Source of the DNA: Microbulbifer celer
Lineage (GTDB): Bacteria; Pseudomonadota; Gammaproteobacteria; Pseudomonadales; Cellvibrionaceae
DNA length: 64,000 nt
Reading direction: 5' to 3'
NCBI RefSeq assembly: GCF_020991125.1
Contig: NZ_CP087715.1
Location: forward strand, 1,515,501 to 1,579,500
Part shown: one piece after another, positions 9,013 through 18,071 of the stretch
Layout of the letters: the number at the start of each line of letters is the position of its first letter
Numbering within the stretch: the stretch's first letter is position 1
Notes under the pieces: model-generated
What the model was told of the DNA's origin: nothing
Database searches by the model: none
The model's input: the letters and a program-made list of their open reading frames with translations, nothing else
Program-made: the position numbers and the translations under genes

Positions 9013-12000
9013 GGCTGTGCCTTTTCCGCTGAAGGCTCTGCCCGTCCCGCTTCCACAGCTTCCGCACTGCTTTCCTGAGAAAGTGCTTCCACCTTCAATC
9101 CAAGTTCAATCCCGGCTTCGCGGCCCTGGCTGCCGGTCACCACCGCCGTGCTGGCGTTTTCCGGCTGCAGGTAGGTTTTGCCCACCCGTTGCAGGTCGTC
9201 GAGCGTGACCTCGCTGACTTTTTTGCGGAATGCCTGGCGCACGGCGTGAGTGCGTCCGTACAGGTTGGAGTGGAACGCTTTTTTCGCTTCTCCGGCGGGG
9301 GACCCGGGTTTATCCATGCTGCCGATAACCCCGAGGATGGCTTCTTCCACCTGGCTGTCTTCGTGAGACTCATTCAGCAGCCAGCCGATAGAGTCGTCGA
9401 AGTCCTGCAAGGTTTCTGCCATGCGCGGATCGCGATAGGAGAAGAACCGGAATGCGCCGATATTGACGTCGTGGCTCGCGCCGCCACCGTAGGCGCCGCC
9501 TTGCTCACGAATGGTGCGGTGCAGATAGCCGTTGCGCAGGAAGCCCCCTAGTACCGCCAGTGCCGGAGCATCTTCATGGGACATGGGCACGGTGGGGTAG
9601 GCTTTGGCGCAGAAGTTGACCTGGCTGTTGGCAAGCCAGACTTCTTCAACCTTGCGCGGCGTAAACGGCGCGCTGGCGGGCTCGCGCGCGACGGTTGCCT
9701 CATTCACCAGTGGCTGCAATGCCTGGGTAAAGCTTTCCAGGCGCTCTTCTTCACCGATGACCAGGAACTGCCGCTGACTGCCGCTAATCTTGTGGTGAAT
9801 CGTGCGGAATTTCTCCGCCATGGATTCGAGGCCTGCTTCATTGTCCAGGGTGCGCATCAGGGATTTCAATTGGCGCAGCCCCAGCAGGCCGCCCTGTTCG
9901 TGCCCCTCAAACGCCGCGCGATTGAAGCCCGCACTGGCCGCAGCCATGGCCAGCGCGTGGCCACTGCCCACCACAGACTGTTCCCGACGCGCCAGGGTCT
10001 GCAGCAAGAGCTCTTTTATGCGGGACAGCTCATCAAAGCGGACTTGCTCCATGGTGGCCTGCATCAGTTCGCTGAGCGCAGCCTGATTCGCCGCCAGCGC
10101 CTTGCCGGACAGAATGAAGTGGCCGGATTGGTTGTGCAGGTTGTCCAGATCCGTGCGGTGGCTGGTAAAGCCGTGCAGGGAGCCGGCAACCGCGGCTTGC
10201 CACTGTTGTACCTGCAGGTAACTCTTGTCACCGACGCCCAACTCACTGAGTACCTGGGTGTAGTAGGGCAGCAGCAGGCGCTCCTCGTCGGTAAATTCCG
10301 GCAGGGTGGCGATCAATTGTTGGTACACCAGACCGTTGGTGCCGGCACTGTAGCGGGTTACTTTCTGTTGGTGTTTTGCGCCTTCGGCAACCGGGCTGAC
10401 CAGGACTTCCTCGCCTTCAACCTTGGGCAGCTCCGGTGGGATGTCTTCCACGCCGACCTTGGGCAGGATGGATTCATCGTCCTTGCGCTGCTGACGCTCG
10501 GCCAGTGCCTTGGCGGTCTGTATAATCTGCTGCTTCTCGCCATCGGTCAGTCGGGATTTGATCTCTGCCAGGCGGGCCTTTTCCGCCTCGTCTGCGCGGT
10601 TTGCCATTTCGCTGTCCGGCGCGAGCACCAGCCGGACACGGTGTTGGTTTTCCAGCAGCAGTTTGCGCGCGGCATCGGCGATAAACTTCGGATCCTTGAT
10701 CTGCTCACGCAGCTTTTCCAGGGTGCTGTCGATATTCAGCAGACCGATGGCATCGCCGCGGTGGGTGGCGCCGGTGAGGGCGGTGAGGATCAATTGCAGG
10801 CCGTAGGGGAAACCGTCACCGCCAATTTCCCGCTGCTGCAGTTCCAGCTGGTGCAGGGCGGCGGCTACCTGCTCGTAGGGAACCCCCTTTTCTGCCACTT
10901 CTTCGAGGACCTTGAGCACTTCCTGCTCCAGAGTATCGGCGCGGTCCGCTTCACTGCCCTCGATACCACAGACGAACACCAGCTCGCGCTGGGAGTCGTC
11001 GAGGCCAATCAGGGGAGAAGGGGACTGGCCCAGCTCCGTGGTTTCCAGCAGGCGCATCAGTGGAGACGCGCTGTTGTCCAGGAGTACACCGGCAAGCAGG
11101 TGGGCGGTCAGTGCCTGCTCCAGATCGGTCACGTCGCCCAGTAACCAGCCCAGCACAATATGGGTTTTTTCACTCTGGGACTCGTCTCCGGGTAGAGGAT
11201 AATATTCTTCGACTTTTACCGGCGCCAGATAGTTTTTCTCACGGCCCACGGCAATGGTCTTTTGCAGCGGATCGAATTTATGCAGTGCCTTTTCTTCGAA
11301 CACTGCTTGATGTTCCGCGGCCTCTATGTCCCCGAATGTCATGAAGATTGCATTACTGGGGTGGTAGTGGCTGCGGTAAAATTCCACCAACTGCTCGTAG
11401 GTGAGGTCGGGAATGTCGGCAGGTTCACCGCCGGAATTGAAGTGGTAGGTGGTGGTCGGGAACAGGTATTTGCTCAGGGTCTGCCACAGTTGCGAAGTGA
11501 CTGAACTCATGGCGCCTTTCATTTCATTGAATACGACGCCCTTGAACACCAGATCGCTATCGGCATTTTCCGGCTCTTTGAACTCGAGGCGGTGGCCTTC
11601 CTGTGCGAAGTCCAGCGGGTCCAGGCGGGCGAAGAACACCGCGTCCAGATAGACATCCAACAGGTTGTCAAAATCCTTGCGGTTCTGGCTCGCGAAGGGG
11701 TAGGCAGTCCAGTCAGAACTGGTGAGCGCGTTCATAAAGGTGTTCAGGGAACGCCGTATCATCATGAAGAAGGGGTCGCGCACCGGGTACTTGTCACTGC
11801 CGCACAGGGCGGTGTGCTCCAGGATGTGGGCGACACCGGAGGAGTCATGGGGCACGGTGCGCAGGGCCACCATAAAAACATTTTCCGGGTTGTCTGCGGC
11901 AATGTGCAGATGTTGGGCACCGGTGCGGCGGTGGCGGTACTCTTCCACCCGGACACCGAGGGATTCGATCTCGGCACTGGTAATCGGTTCGAAAGCAGGG

Positions 12001-12014
12001 TGTACGTTGCTCAA
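9009..12014 (-). CDS. M16C insulinase-family metallopeptidase (PreP-like)
   Basis: A 1001-residue zinc peptidase of the pitrilysin clan. The inverted zinc motif HxxEH is at residues 63-67 (HILEH), with the distal glutamate expected in [12 protein letters not shown]. The length and the N-terminal [16 protein letters not shown] fit the presequence-protease (M16C) subfamily, in which two halves enclose a chamber that degrades short peptides. No signal peptide is present, so it is probably cytoplasmic. The gene heads the cmoA-cmoB operon through a four-base overlap, which looks like co-transcription without an obvious functional tie. Confidence 0.9.
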   Translation of the reverse strand: MSNVHPAFEPITSAEIESLGVRVEEYRHRRTGAQHLHIAADNPENVFMVALRTVPHDSSGVAHILEHTALCGSDKYPVRDPFFMMIRRSLNTFMNALTSSDWTAYPFASQNRKDFDNLLDVYLDAVFFARLDPLDFAQEGHRLEFKEPENADSDLVFKGVVFNEMKGAMSSVTSQLWQTLSKYLFPTTTYHFNSGGEPADIPDLTYEQLVEFYRSHYHPSNAIFMTFGDIEAAEHQAVFEEKALHKFDPLQKTIAVGREKNYLAPVKVEEYYPLPGDESQSEKTHIVLGWLLGDVTDLEQALTAHLLAGVLLDNSASPLMRLLETTELGQSPSPLIGLDDSQRELVFVCGIEGSEADRADTLEQEVLKVLEEVAEKGVPYEQVAAALHQLELQQREIGGDGFPYGLQLILTALTGATHRGDAIGLLNIDSTLEKLREQIKDPKFIADAARKLLLENQHRVRLVLAPDSEMANRADEAEKARLAEIKSRLTDGEKQQIIQTAKALAERQQRKDDESILPKVGVEDIPPELPKVEGEEVLVSPVAEGAKHQQKVTRYSAGTNGLVYQQLIATLPEFTDEERLLLPYYTQVLSELGVGDKSYLQVQQWQAAVAGSLHGFTSHRTDLDNLHNQSGHFILSGKALAANQAALSELMQATMEQVRFDELSRIKELLLQTLARREQSVVGSGHALAMAAASAGFNRAAFEGHEQGGLLGLRQLKSLMRTLDNEAGLESMAEKFRTIHHKISGSQRQFLVIGEEERLESFTQALQPLVNEATVAREPASAPFTPRKVEEVWLANSQVNFCAKAYPTVPMSHEDAPALAVLGGFLRNGYLHRTIREQGGAYGGGASHDVNIGAFRFFSYRDPRMAETLQDFDDSIGWLLNESHEDSQVEEAILGVIGSMDKPGSPAGEAKKAFHSNLYGRTHAVRQAFRKKVSEVTLDDLQRVGKTYLQPENASTAVVTGSQGREAGIELGLKVEALSQESSAEAVEAGRAEPSAEKAQP

Positions 12015-12201
12015 AAGACAGCTCCAGTCGGAAAGTTTTGCAGGCCGTGGCCTGCGCCGCGGACAATATTGGCCGCTATTCTAGCGCTGAGAGGTGGCGA
12101 AATGACAGTGTTGACAGGAGAGTGTTGACACCTACGCCACCGGTGCGAAACTTCATGGGTTTTATCAACGCAATAAATGTAGACGAACAGGGGGACAGGC
12201 A

Positions 12202-12915
12202 TTGACCTGGATGGATTTCGCGAGTTTGGCGGGTTTCTGCCTGACATGGGCCGGCTATACGGTATTTGCCCGTAAAAAGGCCAAAACCGCCTGGTGCCTG
12301 GCCTCTTCCATGCAGTGGTACCGCGTGGAATGGATGCTGCGCATGCTGGAGCGGGATATGCGGATGCCCGATGCCGCCATTCTCAGTAACCTGGAGCGGG
12401 TGATCGGCTTTTTTGCGTCTACCAGCATCCTGATTCTCGCGGGTCTGGTAACAGCGCTGTCGGCCAATAGCGCCGCTGTCGAAGTTTTGAGTACGCTGCC
12501 TTTTGCCGAAGGTACCACTGTTGAGCAGTTTGAGCTCAAGGTGTTTGTGCTGATCCTGATTTACATCTTTGCGTTTTTTAACTTCACCTGGTCCCTGCGC
12601 CAGTATTCCTTTGCCAATGTCCTGTTGGGTGCTGCGCCGGCGGTGGATGAGGATGATGTATCCAGAGATGAGCGACGCCGCTACGCGATCAGTGCTGCCA
12701 AGGTGATCGACCAGGCGGGCCACAGCTACAATTACGGATTGCGGTCGTTCTATTTCTCGATGGCGGTCATGGGCTGGTTTATCCACCCGCTACTGTTTGT
12801 GGTCGGGTACCTGCTGGTCGTGCTGGTGTTGTATTTGCGAGAGTTCCGCTCGCGCACGCTGCAGGTCATTCTGGCGGCCGAGGGACGGTCCCTGGATCAG
12901 GCGCGGGACAAGTAA
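12202..12915 (+). CDS. DUF599 family inner-membrane protein
   Basis: A 237-residue membrane protein with about four hydrophobic helices (near 5-20, 70-90, 110-135 and 185-215). It matches the DUF599 family by its RxEWMLRMLERDMRMPDAAILSNLERVIGFFAST region and FFNFTWSLRQYSF. Function is unknown. A TTG start at 12202 has AGGGGGA six bases upstream; the ATG at 12211 is an alternative. cmoM begins three bases after the stop, so the two genes are probably one transcript. Confidence 0.8.
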   Translation: MTWMDFASLAGFCLTWAGYTVFARKKAKTAWCLASSMQWYRVEWMLRMLERDMRMPDAAILSNLERVIGFFASTSILILAGLVTALSANSAAVEVLSTLPFAEGTTVEQFELKVFVLILIYIFAFFNFTWSLRQYSFANVLLGAAPAVDEDDVSRDERRRYAISAAKVIDQAGHSYNYGLRSFYFSMAVMGWFIHPLLFVVGYLLVVLVLYLREFRSRTLQVILAAEGRSLDQARDK

Positions 12916-12918
12916 CGG

Positions 12919-13698
12919 GTGCGCGACCGCAACTTTGACGATCTGGCGCATCGCTTCAAAGATCGTATTTACGGGGGCCTGAAAGGCGATATCCGCCTCG
13001 CCGTATTGAACCGGGATCTTGCGCCGTTACTGGCAGCGGGCGGCAGGCCGCTCACGGTAGTGGATGCGGGCGGTGGCCAGGGGCAGTTTGCGCTGGACCT
13101 GGCGGGCGCAGGGCACCGGGTATGGATCACCGATATCTCCGAGGCCATGTTGGCGCTCGCGGAGCAGGCTGCCATCGAGCGCGGGCTGGCATCCCGGGTG
13201 AGCCTGCACCAGATGCCATTACAGGCACTTGCCAACTCACCCGATATTCCCGCCGCTGACCTCCTGTTATGCCACGCGGTACTGGAGTGGCTGGCGGAGC
13301 CTGCGCAGGCGATCCAATCGCTTACGGAATCCGTCGTTGCCGGTGGCTACCTTTCCCTGACTTTCTACAACCGCCGGGCGCTGGAATTCCGCCTGTTACA
13401 GCGGGGCAGCCTGCGTCAGCTGGCGCGCAACCGCAACACTGAATACTGGGGCGGTCACCCCGGTAGTCTTACCCCGCAGAATCCGCTGCTGTCGGAATCG
13501 GTGTTCGATTGGATTGCACAGGCGGGGCTGACGGTCGTGGCACACAGTGGCATTCGCTGCTTTCACGATTTCATGGAACCGGAAATTCGGGCGCGATTGC
13601 CGGCGTCAGCCATTGTGGAAGAAGAATTGCGCTATTCCCGCATCGACCCATATCGGCAGATGGCGCGCTATATCCATTTACTGTGCCGAAAATCCTGA
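12919..13698 (+). CDS. cmoM: tRNA 5-carboxymethoxyuridine methyltransferase CmoM
   Basis: A 259-residue SAM-dependent enzyme that methylates cmo5U34 to mcmo5U34. It carries the CmoM N-terminus RDRNFDDLAHRFKDRIYGGLKGDIR, the SAM motif VVDAGGGQGQFALDLA, the LCHAVLEWLAEPAQ segment and the GRYIH-like C-terminus ARYIHLLCRK. Start is GTG. Together with cmoA and cmoB 4-6 kb away on the other strand, the window encodes the carboxymethylation and methylation steps of the pathway. Confidence 0.9.
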   Translation: MRDRNFDDLAHRFKDRIYGGLKGDIRLAVLNRDLAPLLAAGGRPLTVVDAGGGQGQFALDLAGAGHRVWITDISEAMLALAEQAAIERGLASRVSLHQMPLQALANSPDIPAADLLLCHAVLEWLAEPAQAIQSLTESVVAGGYLSLTFYNRRALEFRLLQRGSLRQLARNRNTEYWGGHPGSLTPQNPLLSESVFDWIAQAGLTVVAHSGIRCFHDFMEPEIRARLPASAIVEEELRYSRIDPYRQMARYIHLLCRKS

Positions 13699-13714
13699 CG
13701 CGTGGCAGACTCTG

Positions 13715-14266
13715 TCAGTCGAACTGTTTCAGCAGCAGCGCCTTTGCCGCGTTAATACGGGAAGCGAGGTAGTCGTTACCGCCGCGATCCGGGTGGAATT
13801 TCTGAATCAGCCTGCGGTGTGCGCCAATGATTTCTTCGCGCGTGGCATCGGCGGAGACACTCAGCACCTGTCGGGCTTCTGCAATGGTGAGGTTGGGCTG
13901 GTGTGGCTTCTGCTGTTGTTGGAATTGATCTTGCCCGGATTGATCAGAATCCGATTGCTGACCCTGCCGATTGTCCTTTTTTTGTTGTCGCGCCTGGGCG
14001 TGCTTTGCGATCAGTGGCGCGAGCCAGGGGATATGCCGCCCGAAAGTGCGCCACAGGCGATTGGCGATGGGGAGTATTGCGGCGATGGCGGCGCCTACCC
14101 AATGCAGGCGTCCGGAGATCGCAAGGAGAACGGCGGCCAATGCCACCGCGACCAGGGTCCACTGCACGATCAGCTTGCGCCGTTCCTGCGGTGTACTGGA
14201 TTTGAATTTTTGTAGCGCCAGCCAGGCCAGAATGGCTACGGCGATCAGCAGAATCATGCGGCCCAC
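13715..14266 (-). CDS. Membrane protein with C-terminal DnaJ domain
   Basis: A 183-residue protein with two N-terminal membrane helices (about 4-20 and 35-65), a Gln-rich polar linker (95-122) and a C-terminal J domain. The HPD signature is present as FHPDRGGND, so it should stimulate an Hsp70 ATPase. The layout recalls Tim14/Pam18- and DjlA-type J proteins tied to the inner membrane. It is convergent with cmoM and lies 38 bases downstream of the porin gene on the same strand. Confidence 0.85.
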   Translation of the reverse strand: MGRMILLIAVAILAWLALQKFKSSTPQERRKLIVQWTLVAVALAAVLLAISGRLHWVGAAIAAILPIANRLWRTFGRHIPWLAPLIAKHAQARQQKKDNRQGQQSDSDQSGQDQFQQQQKPHQPNLTIAEARQVLSVSADATREEIIGAHRRLIQKFHPDRGGNDYLASRINAAKALLLKQFD

Positions 14267-14304
14267 GGGCGCTCCCTCTCAAAACAGGTCTGGCCACAAG
14301 GGTA

Positions 14305-15573
14305 TCAGATGTCTACGCGAATGCCGACGGCGGTAAAGTTGTCGAATTCCGGCCGCGCGACAACATTGCTGTTGTCGAAGGCGTTCTCCATATAGAGCTT
14401 GACGCGTTCTGTCCAGCGATACTCAAACCCGAGATATATCTGTTGCAACTTGTATCTGTTTGCCCGCACCAGTGCGGCCTCAAACCCCGGGTCGTCGGAC
14501 TCCAGCAGGTTGTGGCCACCGTAGACCGAGTAGCAGTTCTGGGGGCCCCAGCTGTAGCTGATAAAGGACTCCGAGCCCCTGGCATCGAAGAAGTTTGTGA
14601 TGCCCTCTACCGAGCCCACGGGTGCCAATTGGTTGTTCTGGGAGCGCTGGTACACCAATGCAGCGTAGAGTCCGGGCTGGAATGCCCCCTTGCCATAGAA
14701 GGCGCCAACAGCGGAGGCCCAGTCGTTGCTACTTGAATTGAATGCAAACCGGTCGGAAATCAGTACCGGCTCATCACCGGAGGTGTCAAAGATGAGCCCA
14801 CGTTGGCTGGCAATATCCAGTTTGACCCGGTTATAAGCCGCGCCGAAGAAAAGGCCGTCGCCGATATCGGTGCGATAGGTGAGGGAAATACCGTGGCTCA
14901 AACCGTACTCGCAATCCCCTGATGGACAGACGAGCTGCGTATCCGGCCCCTGTATGTCATCGACCATGATATCCAGGTCCGCCACATGGGCAGCGTACTG
15001 GAGACCCAGCTTGAGTTCCCCGGCGTCAAATTTCCAGCTTTTACGCCAGGCCAGCGCACTGTCGGCGCGGCCGGTGCCCGCGGGCCCTCCGTCCGAATTC
15101 AGTCCATAGGTACCGCTGGCGAGTCCACCTGACACATTGTACCAGTCGGTAATGTAGGTCACCTCGTAATAGACGCCCCATTGTTTGCCTGCTGAGAAAT
15201 CCCCCCATTTTTCGTGTTTGGCGAATGCGTGCCCCTGGCGCAGATAGAGCGATTGATCTCTGTCACCCGGTTGCGCCTGCTGGTCACCCTGTATAACCAG
15301 ATCCTGGGCGGAGCTGATTGCCCGGACACCCCATTCGAGGTTGAACCCAGTGTCCCAATTGTCGTAGGCGGGGATGTTCAGCCCAAAGCGGATACGGGAG
15401 GCGCCATCCTGCATTTTTGTATCGCCAAAAGTATTCACCATGTGGGCGGTAAAATAGCCCTCCATGTACAGGGTGACCTCATTGGACTGATAGATTGGCA
15501 CCGCTTTGGCCGCAGAAACTGCGAGTAGCGTGGTTGCTGCCAGTGGCAGTGGGCCGACAATTATTTTGCGCAT
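14305..15573 (-). CDS. Outer-membrane beta-barrel porin
   Basis: A 422-residue exported protein with a signal peptide ending near AVSAAKA|VP. The body shows alternating amphipathic strands, many aromatic residues at strand ends (GYFTAHMVNTFGD, YLGFEYRW) and a C-terminal barrel strand ending AVGIRVDI. This fits a general 16-strand porin of the Gram-negative family. The start is the ATG at 15573 with GGGGA just upstream; 15 additional in-frame codons upstream would precede the signal peptide. Two cysteines in the VCPSGDCEYG loop could form a disulfide. Substrate is unknown. Confidence 0.8.
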   Translation of the reverse strand: MRKIIVGPLPLAATTLLAVSAAKAVPIYQSNEVTLYMEGYFTAHMVNTFGDTKMQDGASRIRFGLNIPAYDNWDTGFNLEWGVRAISSAQDLVIQGDQQAQPGDRDQSLYLRQGHAFAKHEKWGDFSAGKQWGVYYEVTYITDWYNVSGGLASGTYGLNSDGGPAGTGRADSALAWRKSWKFDAGELKLGLQYAAHVADLDIMVDDIQGPDTQLVCPSGDCEYGLSHGISLTYRTDIGDGLFFGAAYNRVKLDIASQRGLIFDTSGDEPVLISDRFAFNSSSNDWASAVGAFYGKGAFQPGLYAALVYQRSQNNQLAPVGSVEGITNFFDARGSESFISYSWGPQNCYSVYGGHNLLESDDPGFEAALVRANRYKLQQIYLGFEYRWTERVKLYMENAFDNSNVVARPEFDNFTAVGIRVDI

Positions 15574-15759
15574 TTCCCCAAAAATCCTTTTTGAAATCTG
15601 ATTGCGGGATATCTGCAAAGGTAGCCCAATCGACTGAATCGACGCACCAGAAGGCGTACACTGTGGCGGATTGGCAGGGGTTTGTTTATTTCGATGCGAA
15701 TTATTTAGAATATCTGTCGAAGATTGAACGATTTATGGAATAAGACAGGAGTGCGAAAC

Positions 15760-16377
15760 TTGGCGGATATCCGATCACTCAGCCGTCGAATGCATGGTTT
15801 AACCATCCGTAAAAATGCCCACCCCGATATGCGCAAGCTCCGGCGTGAAGCGGGGGAGGCCAGTCTGCATGGTAATAAGTTCTGGAGAAGTTCCTGTCTG
15901 ACCATGGACTACCTCAAAAAGCACCCTCTTAAAAAGGGCGCCCGTGTACTGGATCTGGGGTGCGGCTGGGGACTGGGTGGTATTTACTGCGCCAAAGCTT
16001 TCGATGCGGAAGTGACGGCACTGGATGCAGACAAGAGCGTTTTCCCGTTTGCGGAATACCATGCCGAACTTAACAAGGTGGAGATTACCACCTGGCAATG
16101 CCGTTACGAGAAAGTGACCCAGAAGGAGTTGGCCAATTTTGATGCAGTGATCGGCACCGATATCTGCTTCTGGGACAAACTTGAAGCTCCACTCTACAAT
16201 CTTACCCGCAGGGCGCTGCGCGCCGGCGTCGGGCGTGTCATGCTGGTCGACCCGGGGCGTTCCCCGTTTCGCAGCCTGGCACAACGGGCAGAAGAAAAGC
16301 TGGATGCACAATATTTTGAGTGGCAGACTTCGCGCCCCATGAAGGCGTCCGGCTGTATCATGTTGGCCGGAGAGTAG
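15760..16377 (+). CDS. Class I SAM-dependent methyltransferase
   Basis: A roughly 205-residue methyltransferase with the SAM motif VLDLGCGWGLGGIYCAKAF and the acidic strand VTALDADKSVFP. A DxxFW-type motif (GTDICFWD) in place of the usual (D/N)PP(Y/F) and the helix SLHGNKFW suggest kinship with the METTL/Methyltransf_16 protein-lysine type rather than a nucleic acid amino-methylase. The start is uncertain: TTG 15760 has AGGAG eight bases upstream and is my choice; TTG 15724 and ATG 15790 are also in frame. The target is unknown. Confidence 0.75.
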   Translation: MADIRSLSRRMHGLTIRKNAHPDMRKLRREAGEASLHGNKFWRSSCLTMDYLKKHPLKKGARVLDLGCGWGLGGIYCAKAFDAEVTALDADKSVFPFAEYHAELNKVEITTWQCRYEKVTQKELANFDAVIGTDICFWDKLEAPLYNLTRRALRAGVGRVMLVDPGRSPFRSLAQRAEEKLDAQYFEWQTSRPMKASGCIMLAGE

Positions 16378-16448
16378 GCTGGCATTTCCCTGTCCCGCTA
16401 TTCTTTACCCTCCAAACTGAGTTGTAGTAGCAACTACTGAGGTAACCC

Positions 16449-17078
16449 ATGCATTACGACAAGACCCAGATCCCCACTGCAGAGGAGGCCTTGCCGGGCC
16501 GTGATACCCCTATGCCTGTCAGTGGCAAGCACTTTGTCTCAGGTCATTCCACGGTGCCGCCGTTTCCGGATGGCATGGAGCAGGCGGTTTTCGGAATGGG
16601 GTGTTTCTGGGGCGCCGAGCGGCTGTTCTGGGAGATTGAAGGCGTATACAGCACAGCAGCCGGATACAGCGGCGGCCATACGCCGAACCCCGATTATCGC
16701 GAAGTCTGTTCCGGTGGCACCGGCCATGCCGAGGTAGTGCTGGTCGTATTCGATCCTGCCAAGGTAAGTTATGAAGCGCTATTGAGACGATTCTGGGAAG
16801 AGCACGACCCCACCCAGGGTATGCGCCAGGGGAATGACCTTGGTACCCAGTACCGCTCCTGTATTTACTGTTTCAGTGACACCCAGCTGGAGCAGGCACA
16901 GGCATCACAGCGGGAATTTCAGCAGGCCTTGCAGGATAAGGGCTATGGGGGCATTACCACGGAAATCCGCCAGGCGCCGGTGTTTTATTATGCAGAGGAA
17001 GACCACCAGCAATACCTGGCGAAGAACCCCGATGGCTATTGCGGCCTGGCCGGTACCGGGGCCTGCCTGATTCGTTGA
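16449..17078 (+). CDS. msrA: Peptide-methionine (S)-S-oxide reductase MsrA
   Basis: A 209-residue repair enzyme that reduces methionine-S-sulfoxide. The catalytic cysteine is in [13 protein letters not shown], the substrate site follows as [23 protein letters not shown], and resolving cysteines lie near the C-terminus ([13 protein letters not shown]). Length and motifs match E. coli MsrA. A short palindrome GTAGT-AGCA-ACTAC lies just upstream but its role is unclear. Confidence 0.95.
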   Translation: MHYDKTQIPTAEEALPGRDTPMPVSGKHFVSGHSTVPPFPDGMEQAVFGMGCFWGAERLFWEIEGVYSTAAGYSGGHTPNPDYREVCSGGTGHAEVVLVVFDPAKVSYEALLRRFWEEHDPTQGMRQGNDLGTQYRSCIYCFSDTQLEQAQASQREFQQALQDKGYGGITTEIRQAPVFYYAEEDHQQYLAKNPDGYCGLAGTGACLIR

Positions 17079-17111
17079 TTCAGGAGGCGAGACGGGATGC
17101 GAACGCCGGTT

Positions 17112-17972
17112 TCAGGGTTGTGAGGCCGACGTTTGCTGATGGCGCGGGTGAAGAATCTGCGCACACCAGTCGCTCCAGCTACCGGGATACAGGCGCGCCT
17201 CGCGGCCGATCAGGTACAGGGAAAACAGGTTTACACAGGCAGTGACCCCGGAGCCGCAATAACACAGAATGTCGTCATCGGCCGGAATGCTCTGCCAGTG
17301 CTCCCGCAGCTCCGACAGCGGGCGGATGAAGCCATTTTCATTGGTCAGCAGTGCCCAGGGCTTGTTGACCGCAGTGGGGATGTGCCCGGCAATGGGGTCG
17401 ATAGGTTCCTCGTTACCGGAAAAGCGCCGCGGTTCGCGTGCATCCACCAGTTGCCACGGCGGATTGTTCAGATAGGGATAAATATCATCGTGATGCAGCA
17501 GCTCGGAAGGGTGCGCGGATGCGATAAAGTCGCTTACCTGCGCCTCGTCTTTGGTGCCAGGCCCCTCCTGAACCGGTAACCCTGCATCTTTCCAGGCCTT
17601 AAAGCCGCCATTCAAAATCGCGACCTGCTGATGCCCGAAGTGCCGCAGTAACCACCAGGCTCTGGCCGCAAAGGCACAGCGTTGGTCGTCATAAACAACC
17701 ACTTGAGTGTCCTTTTGAACCCCTGCACGGCGTGCGAAATCGGTAAATGCGGTTACATCCGGCAGGGGGTGGCGCCCGCCATAGCGCTGTACCGGGCCGG
17801 AAAGATCGCGGTGCAGGCTGGCATAACGCGCACCGGGGATGTGCGCTGTAGAATAGTCTCGCTCGCCGGCTTCTGTGTCGGCGAGATTGTAGCGACAGTC
17901 GAGAACGACAAGTTTGTCATTTCCCAACAGGTCCGCCAGCTCGGCAGTTTCGATCACACCCTGAAAGCTCAT
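17112..17972 (-). CDS. sseA: Sulfurtransferase with two rhodanese domains (3-mercaptopyruvate type)
   Basis: A 286-residue protein of two rhodanese domains; the first is structural and the second is catalytic. The active-site loop reads CYCGSGVTACVN, and CGSGVTA is the form found in 3-mercaptopyruvate sulfurtransferases, rather than the CRKGVTA of thiosulfate sulfurtransferases. It is convergent with msrA. No signal peptide is evident, so it is probably cytoplasmic. Confidence 0.88.
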   Translation of the reverse strand: MSFQGVIETAELADLLGNDKLVVLDCRYNLADTEAGERDYSTAHIPGARYASLHRDLSGPVQRYGGRHPLPDVTAFTDFARRAGVQKDTQVVVYDDQRCAFAARAWWLLRHFGHQQVAILNGGFKAWKDAGLPVQEGPGTKDEAQVSDFIASAHPSELLHHDDIYPYLNNPPWQLVDAREPRRFSGNEEPIDPIAGHIPTAVNKPWALLTNENGFIRPLSELREHWQSIPADDDILCYCGSGVTACVNLFSLYLIGREARLYPGSWSDWCAQILHPRHQQTSASQP

Positions 17973-18071
17973 AGCTACTGCATTTATTTATCGTCGTTAT
18001 AACGGTCAAATTAAGCGCCTGGGGAGCGTTTGTCCAGCGTTGATTGCGGACAAAAAGTGGCTGTTACCCGA

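Noticed and set aside
9576..11144. A 522-codon frame opposite the M16C peptidase gene
   Set aside because: Antisense shadow of a strongly supported gene; no ribosome-binding site or domain.
12107..12130. Two direct copies of AGTGTTGACA before the DUF599 gene
   Set aside because: Short repeat with no matching -10 element at proper distance; not enough to call a promoter or operator.
16424..16440. GTAGT-AGCA-ACTAC palindrome before msrA
   Set aside because: Only 5-bp arms; too short to separate from chance.
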